From Pegea sp. RAD2-039 (lineage: Eukaryota > Chordata > Thaliacea > Salpida > Salpidae), in NCBI GenBank assembly GCA_034620365.1, contig JAQGEQ010000043.1:496001-560000 (forward strand): a DNA stretch of 64,000 nt. The letters run 5' to 3'. Position numbers and translations under genes: made by a program. How positions within the stretch are numbered: the first letter of the stretch is position 1; each line of letters opens with the position of its first letter. Under the pieces are notes generated by a model, which saw only the letters and a list, made by a program, of their open reading frames with translations, had not been told where the DNA came from and did not search any database. This document shows, piece after piece, positions 25,013 to 38,700 of the stretch.

Positions 25013-28000
25013 TTTGCATAAATCAACTCTTAAAGTAAACAACTTTCGAATATGAACTTTTTTGTGTAACCATTTAAACAGTTTAAACCGATTTTTGATT
25101 GGGATATTTGTCGAAGAAAAACTGAACTCTTTATCACTTAAGACTTGTTTGTTGCAATTTCGATATTTACATAACAAGTAGCTAGTCAGTTGACTCCTTA
25201 AGCTCACTAAAAACATAAATTTTTATATAAAAACTTTTACAGTTTTATTACCTACATCTATAAGATGATTGATAAACTAGATTACTTAATTTACTTCAAA
25301 GACACATTCTTTCCTTATAAAGTTACTTTTTCATTTTCTTGATCTTAATTTTATAAAAAGCTAAGTTCTTTCATTTGATGCATTTATATTCAAGAACGTT
25401 GTTTTTACATAAATAAAAACTTCAATCTGGTAGGGCTAGGTTTTCTTCTATCTGAAGATTGTTTCGTTAATAAAAGCTTGCCCCAAAAAAGTTTTACTTT
25501 TCAAACTGTTTCAAATTTCACCTAATCTAACTTGGTATTGTTTAGTTTTTCTTGAACAGTTATATGAAGCATTTTTGATTTAGCAAGACAGATGGTAACA
25601 GTGGTGGTATCTACCTCTCCGCTTATATCTTTTATTTTATGATTTAACCTGATGCTTAATGCAGAAGGCAATTGTTTGGTTGTCTTGCCTCTTAGCAAAA
25701 GTAGAATTCTATAAAAAGTTTTTCTGAGGATCATTATTTTTTCATTTTTGTATATGTTATAGTTTTTAGTTTTTAAGTTTCATTTAAAGCAGTACATTTT
25801 TAGTTTTTGATATTGGAACCCTTTACTTTAGCTGTTGTATTTTTCTTGTTTCCAATAGTTTCTCGTTTTTCTACTACAATCTAGAACCGGATAACTTTTA
25901 GCAATTTTGCTTTATGTAATAAAAACATTTCCAACCTTTAAAAACATCACCTTCCACTTAGTTTAATTTGAATCTATTTTTGATTTTCAGTAATTTTTTG
26001 TATTTATGAAATATTCAAAATGTTTGTCTTTAGCTATTAAAATAAAACTATAAAGATGTCTTTCAATTTGCTTTTCTAAATTAATTTTGATTCAATTTAT
26101 CTTGCAATAAACTTTAAAAATATCAACCAATTTTTTCTTATATTTAAAATACTTGATGTACTTGAAATCTAAACCTTGGATCTATTTGGAATCTGCTTTT
26201 CTATTTATAGATTGAAGTATATCTGATAAATCCTGACAGCTACTTGATCACGATTTCATTTTACTGTGTTTCATGTGATTTTTAAGTTTTATTCTTTGTA
26301 TAAATCTTTTTGTAATTAAATCCGGTGATGGAAGATCGCATATTTACTTGTACTGTTGAACAGATGTAGCTCTACAATCGGAATAATTCAAGACCTAATA
26401 GACTTGGAAAGAATTTTTTAGTGTAAAATTGTCAAATAAAATTTCATTTTTTGTCATGATTGTTATCGTTTCAAAAACTCATCAAATAAATCCACAGTTT
26501 TTCAGTAAATCGCTCCTAAAGTTCTTCAAAACGAAAAACCTAGAAAATAAAAACTAAACTCTTTTTATAATTTGAAATACTAAACATCTAAAAATAACCT
26601 AATAGATTAATCCTGTATATATTGATCTAATAATAATTACTTCAGTTAATTGGTTCACTGATACTTTTCAAATGAAGCTTCACTTGATGAAGAGGACTAT
26701 CTGTATTTTAAAACTTTTATTTCAAACATTTGTTCATATAAAAATTATTTAAATCTTCAAGTTAACTACTTAAATGTCATCTAATTTTTCGATTAAAAAT
26801 ATCTTTTATGTCTAAAGCTACAAAAGCATTTTGTTGATACAAATGATAAATTGCTTTTATATCTAAACAAGTAGTTTTACACAACTTAAAATTAATTCAA
26901 TTTTTCGCTTTATTTTATAAATACCAAGATAAACGCTAAAGAGTTAGATATTTAAATGATCAAAAAATCTACGACATCAATCTGACTAGGAAACACGACG
27001 TCAACCATTTTAACAACAATATTTGCTTATTTATTTCGATAAAACCTTTTTAGAGCAAATCTCATGTGTAAGACCGAAATCAAGAAAATATCATTCATAA
27101 ATATTATAATTTTGTCAAACCAATTATATTAAAATTAGTTTTGAAATGACTCGTATTCCTTGAGAGTAGTCTTAGAAAAATAAATAATTGCAAAAGATGC
27201 CAGGCTAAAAATTTGCAAAAGTAGAAAAATTAAAATATAAATTATATAAAATCAGCTAATTCTTTAATAGATTACAGATTCTACTCAATTAACTTCAATG
27301 ATAGCTCTATAACCAGAATCAAATCATAATCCCGAAAAATATCTTGTACGACAAATAAGAAGCTTGCTAATACTGGTTATTTTAAGCTTTATTTATTAGT
27401 ATTTTATCAATGTCATGATGTTACCTCTTTACCCATAAGCAACTTTCAGTAAATTGATTTCTTTTTATTTATTTGGTGCACCCAAAGTAAACATAACACA
27501 AGGATGTTTTTTTTAAACAATCGTTTATTTTAAGTTCAACAAGTTTAATAGTTTATAAATTTTTTATATCTATTTTAAACCCGAGCAAAATAATTTCACT
27601 AGGTAAATATTAAATGATCTTACTTTTATAGCTCTAAAATTTCTGGTTAAAATCTGCTCAACAAAATTTGACATTTTATAGCTTTGTCAATTTTAATTCA
27701 AATCTTTTATAATCGATAACCAGATGACGATTGCTAGATTTTAAATATTTATTTTAATACCCTTCTATATTTTTACATACTATTTAGTAAAACATGAGAA
27801 TGACTGATCAATAAAAAATAGAATCTATTAATTATTCAAAAATAAATCCAATATGAACCTTTTTCCTGAAGAATAGATTTATGCAGAATAGTTTATAAAA
27901 TTTCTCTATCGTTACAGTACTTATTCCTAAACATCAAAGAGGAAAATCATTATTTGAGCTTCTATATTCATTGCAATAATTATCAAAGCTAAGCAAGTAC

Positions 28001-28079
28001 ACATAAATATCATTATTGTTTAGATAACTGATTGATTGGAACAAAAAATATGCTTTAAGCATCTAGTGTTTAAAATTCA
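25013..28079. other. 3' flank of the B56 gene and AT-rich intergenic sequence
   Basis: Contains the likely 3' UTR (AATAAAA words near 25413 and 25471). No exon or repeat can be recognised. Open frames are short and of biased composition. Confidence 0.4.
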
Positions 28080-28960
28080 CACCTTGTTGAAGGTATTTTT
28101 CCATGTTTAGAAAGCTCTACTGATATTTTGTTGTCTTTTACTACTTTTGGCAGTTTCAATTCTTTTCTAAACTTTTTTTGTGATAAAGTATTTTCTTTTA
28201 CTTGTCTCTTGATTAGGTGTAAATTTACAATTCAGTCAGAAAATGATTTCAAGTGTTCGAGCCAATCGTTGCGGCTTTTTATAAGTTTTCTATGTTTAGT
28301 AACCGTCTTTCGCCTTCCAATTTTTTATCTAGAGACGGTCAACATCCGTTTTTAAGAGGTGTTCTCGTTTTATTTTAATTACTTTCCTTATCTTTGTTTT
28401 CAGTTTTTTGATTTCATTTAATCTCTAGTTGATGATATTGAAGCTGCACACCACAGCTTGAACTGCCAAACTGTTGCTTGCACTTTATTATTGGAGCTTA
28501 GTGCCGTTGAAAATATTTTTCTTGCTCTATGATAAAACACTTTGCAAACTTTTGTGGGTGACAACCCATCTGCTTCTTTAATATTGATTTTTGTTTTTAG
28601 GTCCAGATCATTGATTGATAGATATTTGCTGAAAAGAATGTTTTTATTGATGTTTGTTTACCTCTTTTGACAGTAGCTTTTTCGCATTTTTAAAAGTCAT
28701 TTTATAATTTCAATCCATAGTATCAATTCTCATTATCATTAATTTTTGTATTAAGTCGTCATTGAGAGCTTTTTTTGATATTAAAACTTAGATCAGAATA
28801 TACAAAATTCTTTTAATTCTTCAACATCATTATGATGCATTCGGTCGTTGAACCATAAAAGCTTATTTCGACTAGCAATAAAAAATAGCCTCTTTATTCT
28901 AAAAGCATGTTGGTTACGAGCAACATATCTTTCAAAACGCTTATTACTTGATTTGATATG
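28080..28960 (-). pseudogene. Decayed coding-like stretch of unknown origin
   Basis: Composition is less AT-rich than the flanks. The minus strand gives protein-like text broken by stops and frameshifts: near 28890-28950 NKRFERYVARNQHAFRIKRL, near 28550-28620 DLDLKTKINIKEADGL, near 28470-28540 NNKVQATVWQFKLWC, and near 28150-28330 basic residues such as RKTVTKHRKLIKSRNDWLEH. I do not recognise the family. It could be an old transposon or a dead gene; the basic, Trp-containing pieces favour a transposon or DNA-binding protein, but that is a guess. Confidence 0.35.
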
Positions 28961-31277
28961 TTTGTGATTGAGATTACTTTGTTTGTGAATTAGTAATTAG
29001 TGATAAGTTAATACAGTTGGTGGCTCAGTTTGCAAAAAACACAATTTTCTAAGCATAGATCTGAATCTTAATTTGGTCTTATAAATTTCAATTAATCTAG
29101 AATCATACTTTTTAAATGTTCACTATTAAAACATAAAGTAATTTGTACTTTTTAATCATTTCATGATAATTTTATTGTAATAGATAAGCATAAGGCGTAG
29201 TTATTTAATAAATAAGTAAGTAAGATTTGGTAATTGAATAGTTAGAACTGTTAAAGTTTAATCAGGTTCTTTAGGACAGTAAATTAGCAAAATATATATC
29301 TAAACAAAAGTAAAAAATACATTAAAGTCTAATTTTCATAGAAAAGAAAACAAATCTAAACGTTCACTTAAAATAACATTTATTAAAGATAATTCACTTT
29401 TAAAATATTTTTGTTTTAATAACTAGTTTTTAAGAAATCTTTGAGTTAAATTTTGAGAGTTAATACGAGGTATAAGGTTGAGCTCATCAAGTTATGATCA
29501 AAAGAAAACAAGTGAGTTATTAGAAATAAACAATCAGTGTTGAAGATTTCATAGACAAGGTTTAACAAGATTACTACTGATAAATGTTTGTTTGTTTGTC
29601 TGGCACATTAATATTAATTTGTAAGACTAACAATGTTGGTACAAGTCCTGAATGGATTAAAACAAAGTTTCAAAATTTAGCTTGGTAACTAATAAAAACT
29701 GTTCGGTCAGTAACATCAAGCTAACAAAATCTTTTGCCTGGTTGTAGAGGCATTTTAAAGACATTTTAAAGCATCAATTTAAAGCAAATCGTTTTTGCTA
29801 CTTGATAAAGCTTTTAATTTCAGTAGTTTCTGTTTTGACTGAGTTACCGTAATCCGTCCAACTAACATCTAACTTGTAAAAGCTTTTTGACCAACATGTT
29901 TCAATCACTCTCCCAATGTTTAAAAGACTTTTAAATCACGGTTAAACTGGTATAGTACCTCTTAAAACAATTTCAAATATAATAAAAGGAAAGATCGAAT
30001 ACAAAATTGTCTGAAACTATTTTTGATTTCTTGCCAACTTATTCTTACACGTTATTGCATTCTTAAAACTCGAATTTGAAAAACAAATTTGCAAAATCAA
30101 TTTACAGTTTTTTAACAATGCTAAAAAATCTTGGAGTTTCAACTAGTACAATTTAACGTTTAAACCAATTTGAAAATTACATTTTTGTTTGAATCTTCTT
30201 TTCATTGAAGTATTGCTTAAGAAAGGATGGTACCTCTTCGTTTATAATTTAGTTGTTTAAAATCACCTAACGGCTTTGATCGTGAGTTTCTGGTTGCCAG
30301 GCTTACTTAGAAAGATAGTTTTTAACTATATTTTCATCATTTATTTACATACAACTCTTTAATTATGATCTTAGCTATTTTGCCAATTATTTTAGTGATA
30401 ATCACTCGTACTATGATTTATGTCAATATTGTTAGAAGTTAAGGCATTTAATTAATTGATAAAGTCTCATTCGATTAACTTCAAACTAAATGTTTCATTT
30501 TTAATTTTGTTACTTACGACTTTAAACTATAACTAAACAGTACTGAGATTAGTTCTGGGTTTTATCAGATGCATACATAGCTCGAGATTTTAGTACTTTT
30601 TTCTCTCTGTTCTTTTATTTCCGAATTATATGTGTCATGTTTGCTAAAGTTTTAGTTGTTATCAATTGAAGCGTGAAAGGGTTTCCTTTGAGTTTAAAGA
30701 AATATACTTTGAATTCATTAAATTGTATAGGGCTAACAATGATTATTTTTAGATTATTATTTAAAATTCAGTTATTAATCATAACCTTTGCCATTTGATA
30801 GTTCAGTCAAGAAGCATATGAGTTTATTTTATTCTTCTTATTTCTATTTAGTTTTTTATATTAATCCGATTTTTGTTTGAAAACTCGTTTTGAGTTTACT
30901 GAAATGATCAGAAAAAGTAATAAAAAAAGAAAAAAAGAAACTTACATATATACTAGCTTATCAAATTTTCTGGGGTTAATGATAAAACTTAAAAGATTTT
31001 CGAAAGACATAAATGAAAATGTCAAAAATAGAAAAAGTAGTTATTTAGAAATAGTTTATAGATAGTTTAGTTTTAAAGTAGTTATTTAATGAAGTCTGAA
31101 AAGAAGTTTCAGTAAATATTTTTGATGATCGTAAATTCTAGAAAATTACAAAGGCTTACACAAACTTGACAAATTTAATCATGTTCGTTTCCAGTTATCA
31201 GATTTAATAGCTAGTGTACCAATAACGTTTTTCACATACATGTCACGTGATAGACTTGATGTCAAGAAACTGAAAGA
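28961..31277. other. Intergenic AT-rich sequence
   Basis: No supported gene. A 62-codon open frame at 30877 is lysine-rich low-complexity text with no splice partner that fits the gene downstream. The 5' UTR and promoter of the rolling-stone-like gene should lie at the right end. Confidence 0.4.
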
Positions 31278-32343
31278 ATGGGTAATCAATGCAGCTGTCA
31301 AGAGTTTAAGATATCAAATTTTAATCTTTCTCTAAATGATTCTGAATGTTTTAAAACTTTACAGGTAAGATAGTTCAATATTGAAGTAATGTATATTATT
31401 GAAAATTATGTTAGCTATCTGCTATTTTAAAGAATAATCCTATTAAACGTTTTACAATTTTTCTTTTATTTATTTTTCAGTGGTCATCAAATCGACAGGT
31501 TTACCTTGCTTATCGTTTTTTTATGTTTGCTTATACGATTTCGTGGCTTATTGCTCAATTAGTTATAAGAGATATTGATTACAAGTACTTATTTTTTTTG
31601 ACAAATATTCAAGTAATCTGTATCAACTTATACTTTACACTTGGCTTTATTGTAGCAGTATTTGATTGCTCTTCTAAACACAGTAAGTAAATATTATTAG
31701 AAACTATTTAATAGTAAAACTTTCTTTTTAATATTTAGAATTAAAAGTGACCTTAAATGAGAAAAACTTTTTTATCTTTTATATCTCTTAAACTTGTTTA
31801 TTTTAAATTTTAGACTCCTCAAACTCTTGGTATCATAAGCTTATTTGGCTTCTGTATACTTTAAGTTCCAATCTATCATTTACTGTAGTACCTACATATT
31901 GGATTTTATTATCAAAAGAGTTCAATAACAATGACTCATTTAATATACATGTACATGCAATAACTCTGCTACTGATGCTAGTCGATACATTTGTTATAAG
32001 TTTTCCAGCTCGTTTATTTCATTGTGTATACGTTCAGTGCTTTGGGTTGCTTTATATTATGTATACATTTATACTGCATGTAAGTAACTTAAACTCTGCT
32101 GTCTATCCGTTTTTAAACTGGGCTGATAATGCCTCAATAGCCTGCGCTTATGGAATTTCGCTAGCTGTTATAGGTTCTTTTTTGGTTCATTTAATTTTTT
32201 TTGGACTATATAAGCTTCGATCATTTATCTATATAAAGTATTTCATAGTTTTAACCGATGATGTAGAAATGAATTCTTCAAATCCTTCTGTTACACAAGC
32301 AGCAAAAGTAAATGAAGCATTTGATAATTACAAAGATGAATAA
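31278..32343 (+). CDS. rost: Rolling stone-like multipass membrane protein
   Basis: Family named after Drosophila rolling stone, needed for myoblast fusion; the biochemical role is unknown. Three exons: 31278-31364, 31481-31682, 31814-32343, all in phase, giving 272 residues, the usual size. The N-terminal CQEF...F.L......F...QW followed by YLAYR fits the family. Membrane segments are at about 38-58, 64-88, 104-125, 140-162 and 200-222. Family words include FTVVPTYWILL, HAITLLLMLVDTFVISFPARLFH and VYPFLNW. The short polar tail ends in YKDE. The start MGNQCSCQ also fits an N-myristoylation signal with nearby cysteines, which is not a known trait of the family as far as I can say. The last exon holds most of the protein. 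Confidence 0.9.
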
Positions 32344-34960
32344 TTTACTTTTCTTATATTTTACACAAAAATCTTCAATTTCTTTAAATTTCTGACTAAT
32401 CAAGCAATTATCATATAGAAATATTTGTGAAAGTGTATGTAAATCTGTATGTAGAATTGTTCCTGTGTTGAAAAACGTAAGACTGTAAATTTGGAATCGA
32501 CAAAAATACGAAAAAAGTTGCTTATCAAACTGAAAAATCAATTTTCGTATCGATAACACTTATAAGAAGTAACTTGTTAACCTCTTGTAAGTTACTGCGA
32601 CCACTTCAATAAGATTCGTGTACACAATACAAAAATATTTTCAAAAAGTCATTATAGTAAATTATTTACTAAAAACATCAAACTGAAAACTATAATAAGA
32701 AGCGCTGAACCATTAAATATTTGAGGTAAAGTTTTTAGAATAGCTTATCTGAAGAATTGTTTGCCTAAATATTTTAGTAAAAAGTCAATTAAATTGATTG
32801 GATTAAACAAAATCCCAGCTGCAAAAGAAGCAAAACAAGTGGATAGATAAAAATCTGATTTAATCTTGCTTGAGGTATTGAGAAAGTAGTTTGACAGATA
32901 TGTTAGAAAAAAGTTGAGGAGAGAAAACTCGTAGTGTTACATTTCAGGATATTTTCTAAAATGATGTGTAACATGCCTTCTAATCTTACAAGGGTCATTG
33001 AGAGTAAAACGAATACTGATGCTGTGATCTTTGTGAGTACTAAAAATTATTCTCTAACTAATTACTTTATACAAAATTATTATAATTTAAAATAGTGATT
33101 AAGTCAAAAAAAAATTATTTTAAATTTTAGGTTAAGAAATATTATAATTAACAATGAATAAACACATTTTCAAATACGCTAATTCTTTTCATTTAAATAA
33201 GTAAACTATAATAAGAAAAATAAACAATTATAAATGCATGAAATAAATAAAGAGCAGCAACAAAACGTGGGCAACCACTAAATTAGAGGTCTAAATGTAG
33301 ATCAACTGGTAACAAGATTATATTTAATTATAGGCATAAGCTTTTATAGAAAGGTTCACCTATGTTAATTAAAGTTTACGAAAAAAGTAACTTTTAATCA
33401 GTTGAAAACTTTTGATAAATGTTTAGATTGACATTATATGAAAGAATACGAAAAGATTTGTAAACAATTTTGTCAGCTTTTAAACATATGTGTTTTATGT
33501 ATGTTTTTAGAAGTTCTCATTAAAACTTATGTGAATAAACTTAAAAGAGCCAACATCAAGTGATTTTTAGAAAAATAAACAGCTAACCAACAATTTATTT
33601 GTAATATAGTTTACTCTTTCTTTAATTTTAAGATTTTTAAACCTTAGATTTTGTCACGAATTTAAATGAGTCAAAAAAATTCTTATTTGATTAAATCTAA
33701 TCAGTTTTAGAGAACTGAGCTAAAATTTTCTCCCACTATGTTTAAAAAATATATCCAAAAGTTTTGCCAAAACAGAAAATAAAAAGGAATTTATTTACTA
33801 TCACCCTATTAGTTTTTGATGCAATTGAAAATCACTGCAAGATAATTAAGTTAGGGTTAGTAAAGCATAATATTATAAAGCTATTTTTATTTCACTACAA
33901 ATGAATGAAATATTTGATTTGCCTCACTTAAAATCAGTAAACATTAGAATAAAAAACTTAAGTAACTAAATTTTAAGCAACTGAAAAACTTACAACAAAA
34001 AAGTAAATAAGAGTTATTAAATATTAAAAGTAGAAAACAGAAGAAAAGCAAATTAGCAAATATGTAAAGTTTATAAAGAAATAGTTTCATGCTTCGCAAC
34101 CAACCTCAAAAGTTTTCAAAACAGTTTTTTAAACATAAAAAAAAACTGTAAATAAAGAAATTTAAATTGGAATTTTTTAAATTTTGTTTTTTTATAGTTA
34201 ATTTTAATTTAGATAGCTGTTACAAAAATTATTGTTTTTCAAATTTTTATTTAGCAACAAACTAACTAAAATGTTACCCTAAAAAGAAGAAATACAATTA
34301 TTCGTCATTTTATGTTTATTAAAAGGTCAAATGTAAATATGTCAGCTTGATGTTACTTCCTCTAAAATTTCTGTTTTGATTTAAAGTTTTTTCTGAACTA
34401 AGATTATCTGAATATTAAAGCAAGGTTATTATTAGTCGCATAAAGATTAATTTTTTCTTTAAATGAGTTATTTTAAATTCTTTGATAAAATTATATTTAA
34501 ATTTTTACTGTATAAATGTTTTAACAACAAACAATTATTTTGTTAGATATTTTTGAATACTTGTTTGAAGTACTTAACTTAGCTTTAACTATCTTTAAAA
34601 CTCCTTATATTTAGTTTACTAAATTTTAAATAGATATTTCATGCATTTGATAAACAATTATTTTCCTAAACGATCTACAGCCGATATCATTTATTAAAAA
34701 GTACTCTAACTTATAGTATATTTACAAAAATATAATTTTTAACACTAAAAATCTGTTATTATCTGTTAGATCTGGAGCCTTTTATCAAGGCTTAGCATAA
34801 AATAAATTCATTAATTTACGGTTCCACAGTTTTATAGTTTTTGATAACAAAATTATTTAGTTGTTTATTTGTTGGTTTTCACAACATTTGTTACTTCATT
34901 TTACATTAAATTATAAAACATCTTATTTAATTCTATATACTGATAGTTCATTTTATAAAA
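32344..34960. other. Intergenic AT-rich sequence
   Basis: 3' flank of the rolling-stone-like gene. Nothing coding or repetitive is recognised. Confidence 0.4.
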
Positions 34961-35170
34961 ATTTGTCCAAATTAATTATCAGTTGTAACCAGTCAGATGA
35001 CGAAATGGACAAGCAGTTAAGATGCTTGGTTAAACTATTCGGATAAATAATTCCGCTTCCTCATGATTGCTTCAGGAGAAGAAAAGGTCGTGAAAGTAAA
35101 CTCAGACATGGAGAAAGATGTCATCTTTGCTTTATACAGAGCCGACAGCAGCACCTGACAGCAAAAAATA
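34961..35170 (+). other. Short GC-richer coding-like island
   Basis: About 200 bases with clearly higher GC than the flanks. The first part reads CNQSDDEMDKQLRCLVKLFG before a stop. This weakly recalls the D-x-x-I-x-R-Q-x-R stretch near the C-terminus of some LINE reverse transcriptases, so it may be a transposon scrap. The part TGGACAAGCAGTTAAG is also slightly like a tRNA A box, but no B box follows. Confidence 0.25.
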
Positions 35171-35785
35171 AGAGTTGTTATTATTCAAGATGGATTATAT
35201 CAGATTTACAAATTTTATTAAAATTTTTTTATGAGTTTTTCTCCTAAAATTCTTATATTAAAGTGAAATTTGTTTGACTTTTAAATTTAAACAGGCATCA
35301 GTGAAAAATTCAGTTTTCAAAAGCTGACTGAATAATGAAAAGTAGTAATTTACTTTCAACATAATGTTCAGCTTGATTTAAACATTTAGAAACTTTTATA
35401 AAAGATTTATTCAAGCATTACGAAACCAGTAAATTGTGAAGCGTTAGCCAAATAAATATCCTAAAATGTAAAAAAAAAAATCCTAAAATGCAGTTTATGA
35501 ACTTGTAGATTTATAAGGTAGAGAGTTAAACCAACAAAATGAATGTTCTCAATAAATACTCAACTAATAATTATCTTTTGTTTGGGTAATCCATCTTTCT
35601 AGTGAACTTTTCATTCTATAATTACTTTTCAAAACTTTCAACTCACATGTTAATTTTTTTATTGTTATTGGTATTTATAACTTATTTTTGATGAGCGACA
35701 AAATACAAAATCCTAATTGATTTAGTAATTATTTATCAATTGAACTAAGAATTGAATTTAATTAAATTTTGAGTTTAGCATGTCT
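35171..35785. other. 3' flank of the LRR-Ig-FN3 gene
   Basis: AT-rich sequence downstream (minus strand) of the stop at 35786. It likely holds the 3' UTR and polyadenylation site. No other feature is seen. Confidence 0.35.
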
Positions 35786-38700
35786 TCAAAACGTGCTTTG
35801 TGAGTTTTGATCTTCTCTCTCGAAAGACTTCTCTCTTGATCTTAATTGACGTTTATCCCATACATGATAGGAAGTTGCAACTGCAAGAGGAACTACACCA
35901 AGTCCAAGAAGAAACCCTCCGACAATAAACATCACAAAAAAACTTGATTTAGTTGAAGTTATTTGAACTACAAACTCTCCACAGACCTAAAAAACAATTT
36001 TCCCTAAAACTAGAGTAGTTTAAAAAATAATAAAAAATAGATGTGTCAATTTGTCTTAAAATTTTCCTTAACTTAAAAGTTTGATTAAAGTAGAAGAAGA
36101 ATACTTTCAATCAATATTTTTTTACAATTACAATATTACAGAAAATCGAATACTTACGCTTAAAAAAACTTACGCTTTAAGCAACTTTCTTTATCTATTT
36201 TAATAAACTGACTAAAAACAAAAAGTTATATAAGTTCGAACTAATTCAACTAAAGATGATTAGAAAGCTAATAAGAAGAAAATCTAGTTTATTTAATTTA
36301 TGTAGATTCTGCAGAAGATCGATCATGGAAACAGGTATCATACTGAAGGAGTTGATTTGATTTTGATTTTAACAAAACTTAAAGTATTTTGAACTTCTAA
36401 TAATTAGGTTTTTAAGTTTTGTAACTTGCATGTAATTTTTGGATATACTAATCGATTTTATTCATCAGTATCATTAAAACATCTTAATCTTTATCTTAGT
36501 CTTTGAAATGTCTAGCTTTGGTAAGCTAAATCGAGATTGTTATAATTTAAACTTACACCATGTTTGTCTTGAGGTAGAATAACACAAACTATAAAGTTTG
36601 AGTCATGTGAATTTATTTTTATTGAATATAGTTGTCGTTTTTTACGCTTTCGAAGTAATACTCTCAACATTCTAGGTCCAAAAGTATGACAGATTGTCAT
36701 CTGAAAAATTATAGAATTAAAATAAGCTAAATATAAAAATTGTTTACTGTTTTCAGTAAAAGTATTTAGTTTGATGGTTAAGTTACTTTATTTTATAGGA
36801 AATCTTTTATTTAATTATTATGATAGTATATATTCAGCGTGATTAATAAATATCGATTTTTTATGATGAAAAATAGGATTAAAATTTACATATCCAATAA
36901 ACTTTTTAAGTTTAAATTGCTCTTTCATGATTTGCGAAAAGATCTTTTCAAAACATTATTTGTAGTTTCTTAAATATTCACAAAATAGTATATTTCAAAG
37001 TACAAACTTGACGATACTGGATATTTGATCTAACCAGCTCTAAATCTATTGCACTGTGTTCTTTGTGAAGTGAAACGAAAACCACTAACTCCTTATCAAT
37101 CCTATATCTATTTTACAAAGATTAGTCAATTTTAAAACTCTCAAAAATGATCATCAGCTTCTTTAAACGTTGGATTCTTAAGCAAAGCCTTTTACCAACA
37201 AAAACTATTTCATAAATTTGTTGTAAATACTCAAAACTAGTTTTGCTTGTGTTTGCCATGCTGATTATTGCCATTTGAAAATCGTTTGCTTGCCCACATA
37301 TCTCATTGAACATATTTGAGTTGAAAACTTTTTCTTTGTATTGATTATCTATAGATGCATTATTTACTGAGAAAGTCTGAAAAAGATTTATTGAAATTTT
37401 TTTAAGTTTCCATATCAATGATTGGGAATTTTAATTAATTTGTCTAGCTAGAACGATGATACCTGATCTGTTGTAACTGGAGGTGAATTTGAGTCTAATT
37501 CTGCTTTTAAGCTTTTTGCTGCACATTAAAAAAATTATAAGAAAATGAAATAATAGAAAGAAACTTTTTTGAAATACAACTCTTATAAAAACAAAAAAAT
37601 CTAAATTGATGAGGTATATCTAAACTTTAAAAAAATGTATCATAACTGTTTAAAACTGTAAAATTACTTATATAGATTTGAGTAGAATAATTCCCACTAA
37701 AATCTTCTACAGAACAAATGACTTTCGATTTATGATAATAAAACTTTGGGTCAATTGTGATATAGCTTTTTGGTGAAGAAAAGTTTTGAAAACTGCCAAT
37801 AACCAATTCATTGCCTAAAAAAAGCTCATCAAATTTGTAAGATATATTAATAATATATAAATAATACTTCCATAAATTAATAAGTCAATACCTAAGACTT
37901 TGACTTTGATCGATAATTCATCTAAAGAAGTTCTATTACCAACTACACAGCTGAAACTTGTTGTCTCATTTAGTATATGAGTCGAATTTTCCAGAATTTG
38001 ATTCCACAAAAGGTTTGAATTTGAAATATGATTAAAAATAATTGAAATTGTTGGAGGAATACATTGACTTTGTTTGAATAATTCAGATTTACTGAGAAAA
38101 TCAAAATCAGTTTTTATAAAACCGTTAATTGAAGTGCACTGAATCTTCTTCCAATTTCTTACTACTTCGTTTTTATTTAATGATGTCTTCTCCCAGCTCA
38201 GTAAACGGTGAGCAAACGCCACTGTATCACATGAACAGATCATGTGATGATTTGGGAACAGGTTTAGAGCAACAAGCTCATTTAAACGTTTCATGAGTAT
38301 ATTATCACGACCAGGCAGACTTGTTAAATGATTTATTGTTAAATCCAATGCTGTGAGGTTTGGTAGATAATTAATTGATTTCCATGGAAATTCTTTCAGA
38401 TTATTTCCAGCTAAAGATATTCTGTAAAATTGTTGATAAATTCAAAGTAAAAATTCATAATAAAAAATATGTAGTTTTAGCAGTTATGCAAGATTTTAAA
38501 TAATCAATAGTAGTATTAATAAATGCAAAATAAATCTATGAAATATTTATATATGTTCTCTTTTTTAAAGCTTTAAGAAACTTTTAATCAATATACAAAG
38601 ATAATGGCAAAATATTTCATTACAGTCACTTTAAACGTAGGATTAGAAAGTTTCCATAAGAAACTATTTTTGAATGAATAAAAAATCTATTAGTCAAAGT

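Noticed and set aside
30877..31065. 62-codon open frame as an upstream exon of the rolling-stone-like gene
   Set aside because: Lysine-rich text of biased composition, no family likeness, and no donor site that joins in phase; the gene has its own good start at 31278.
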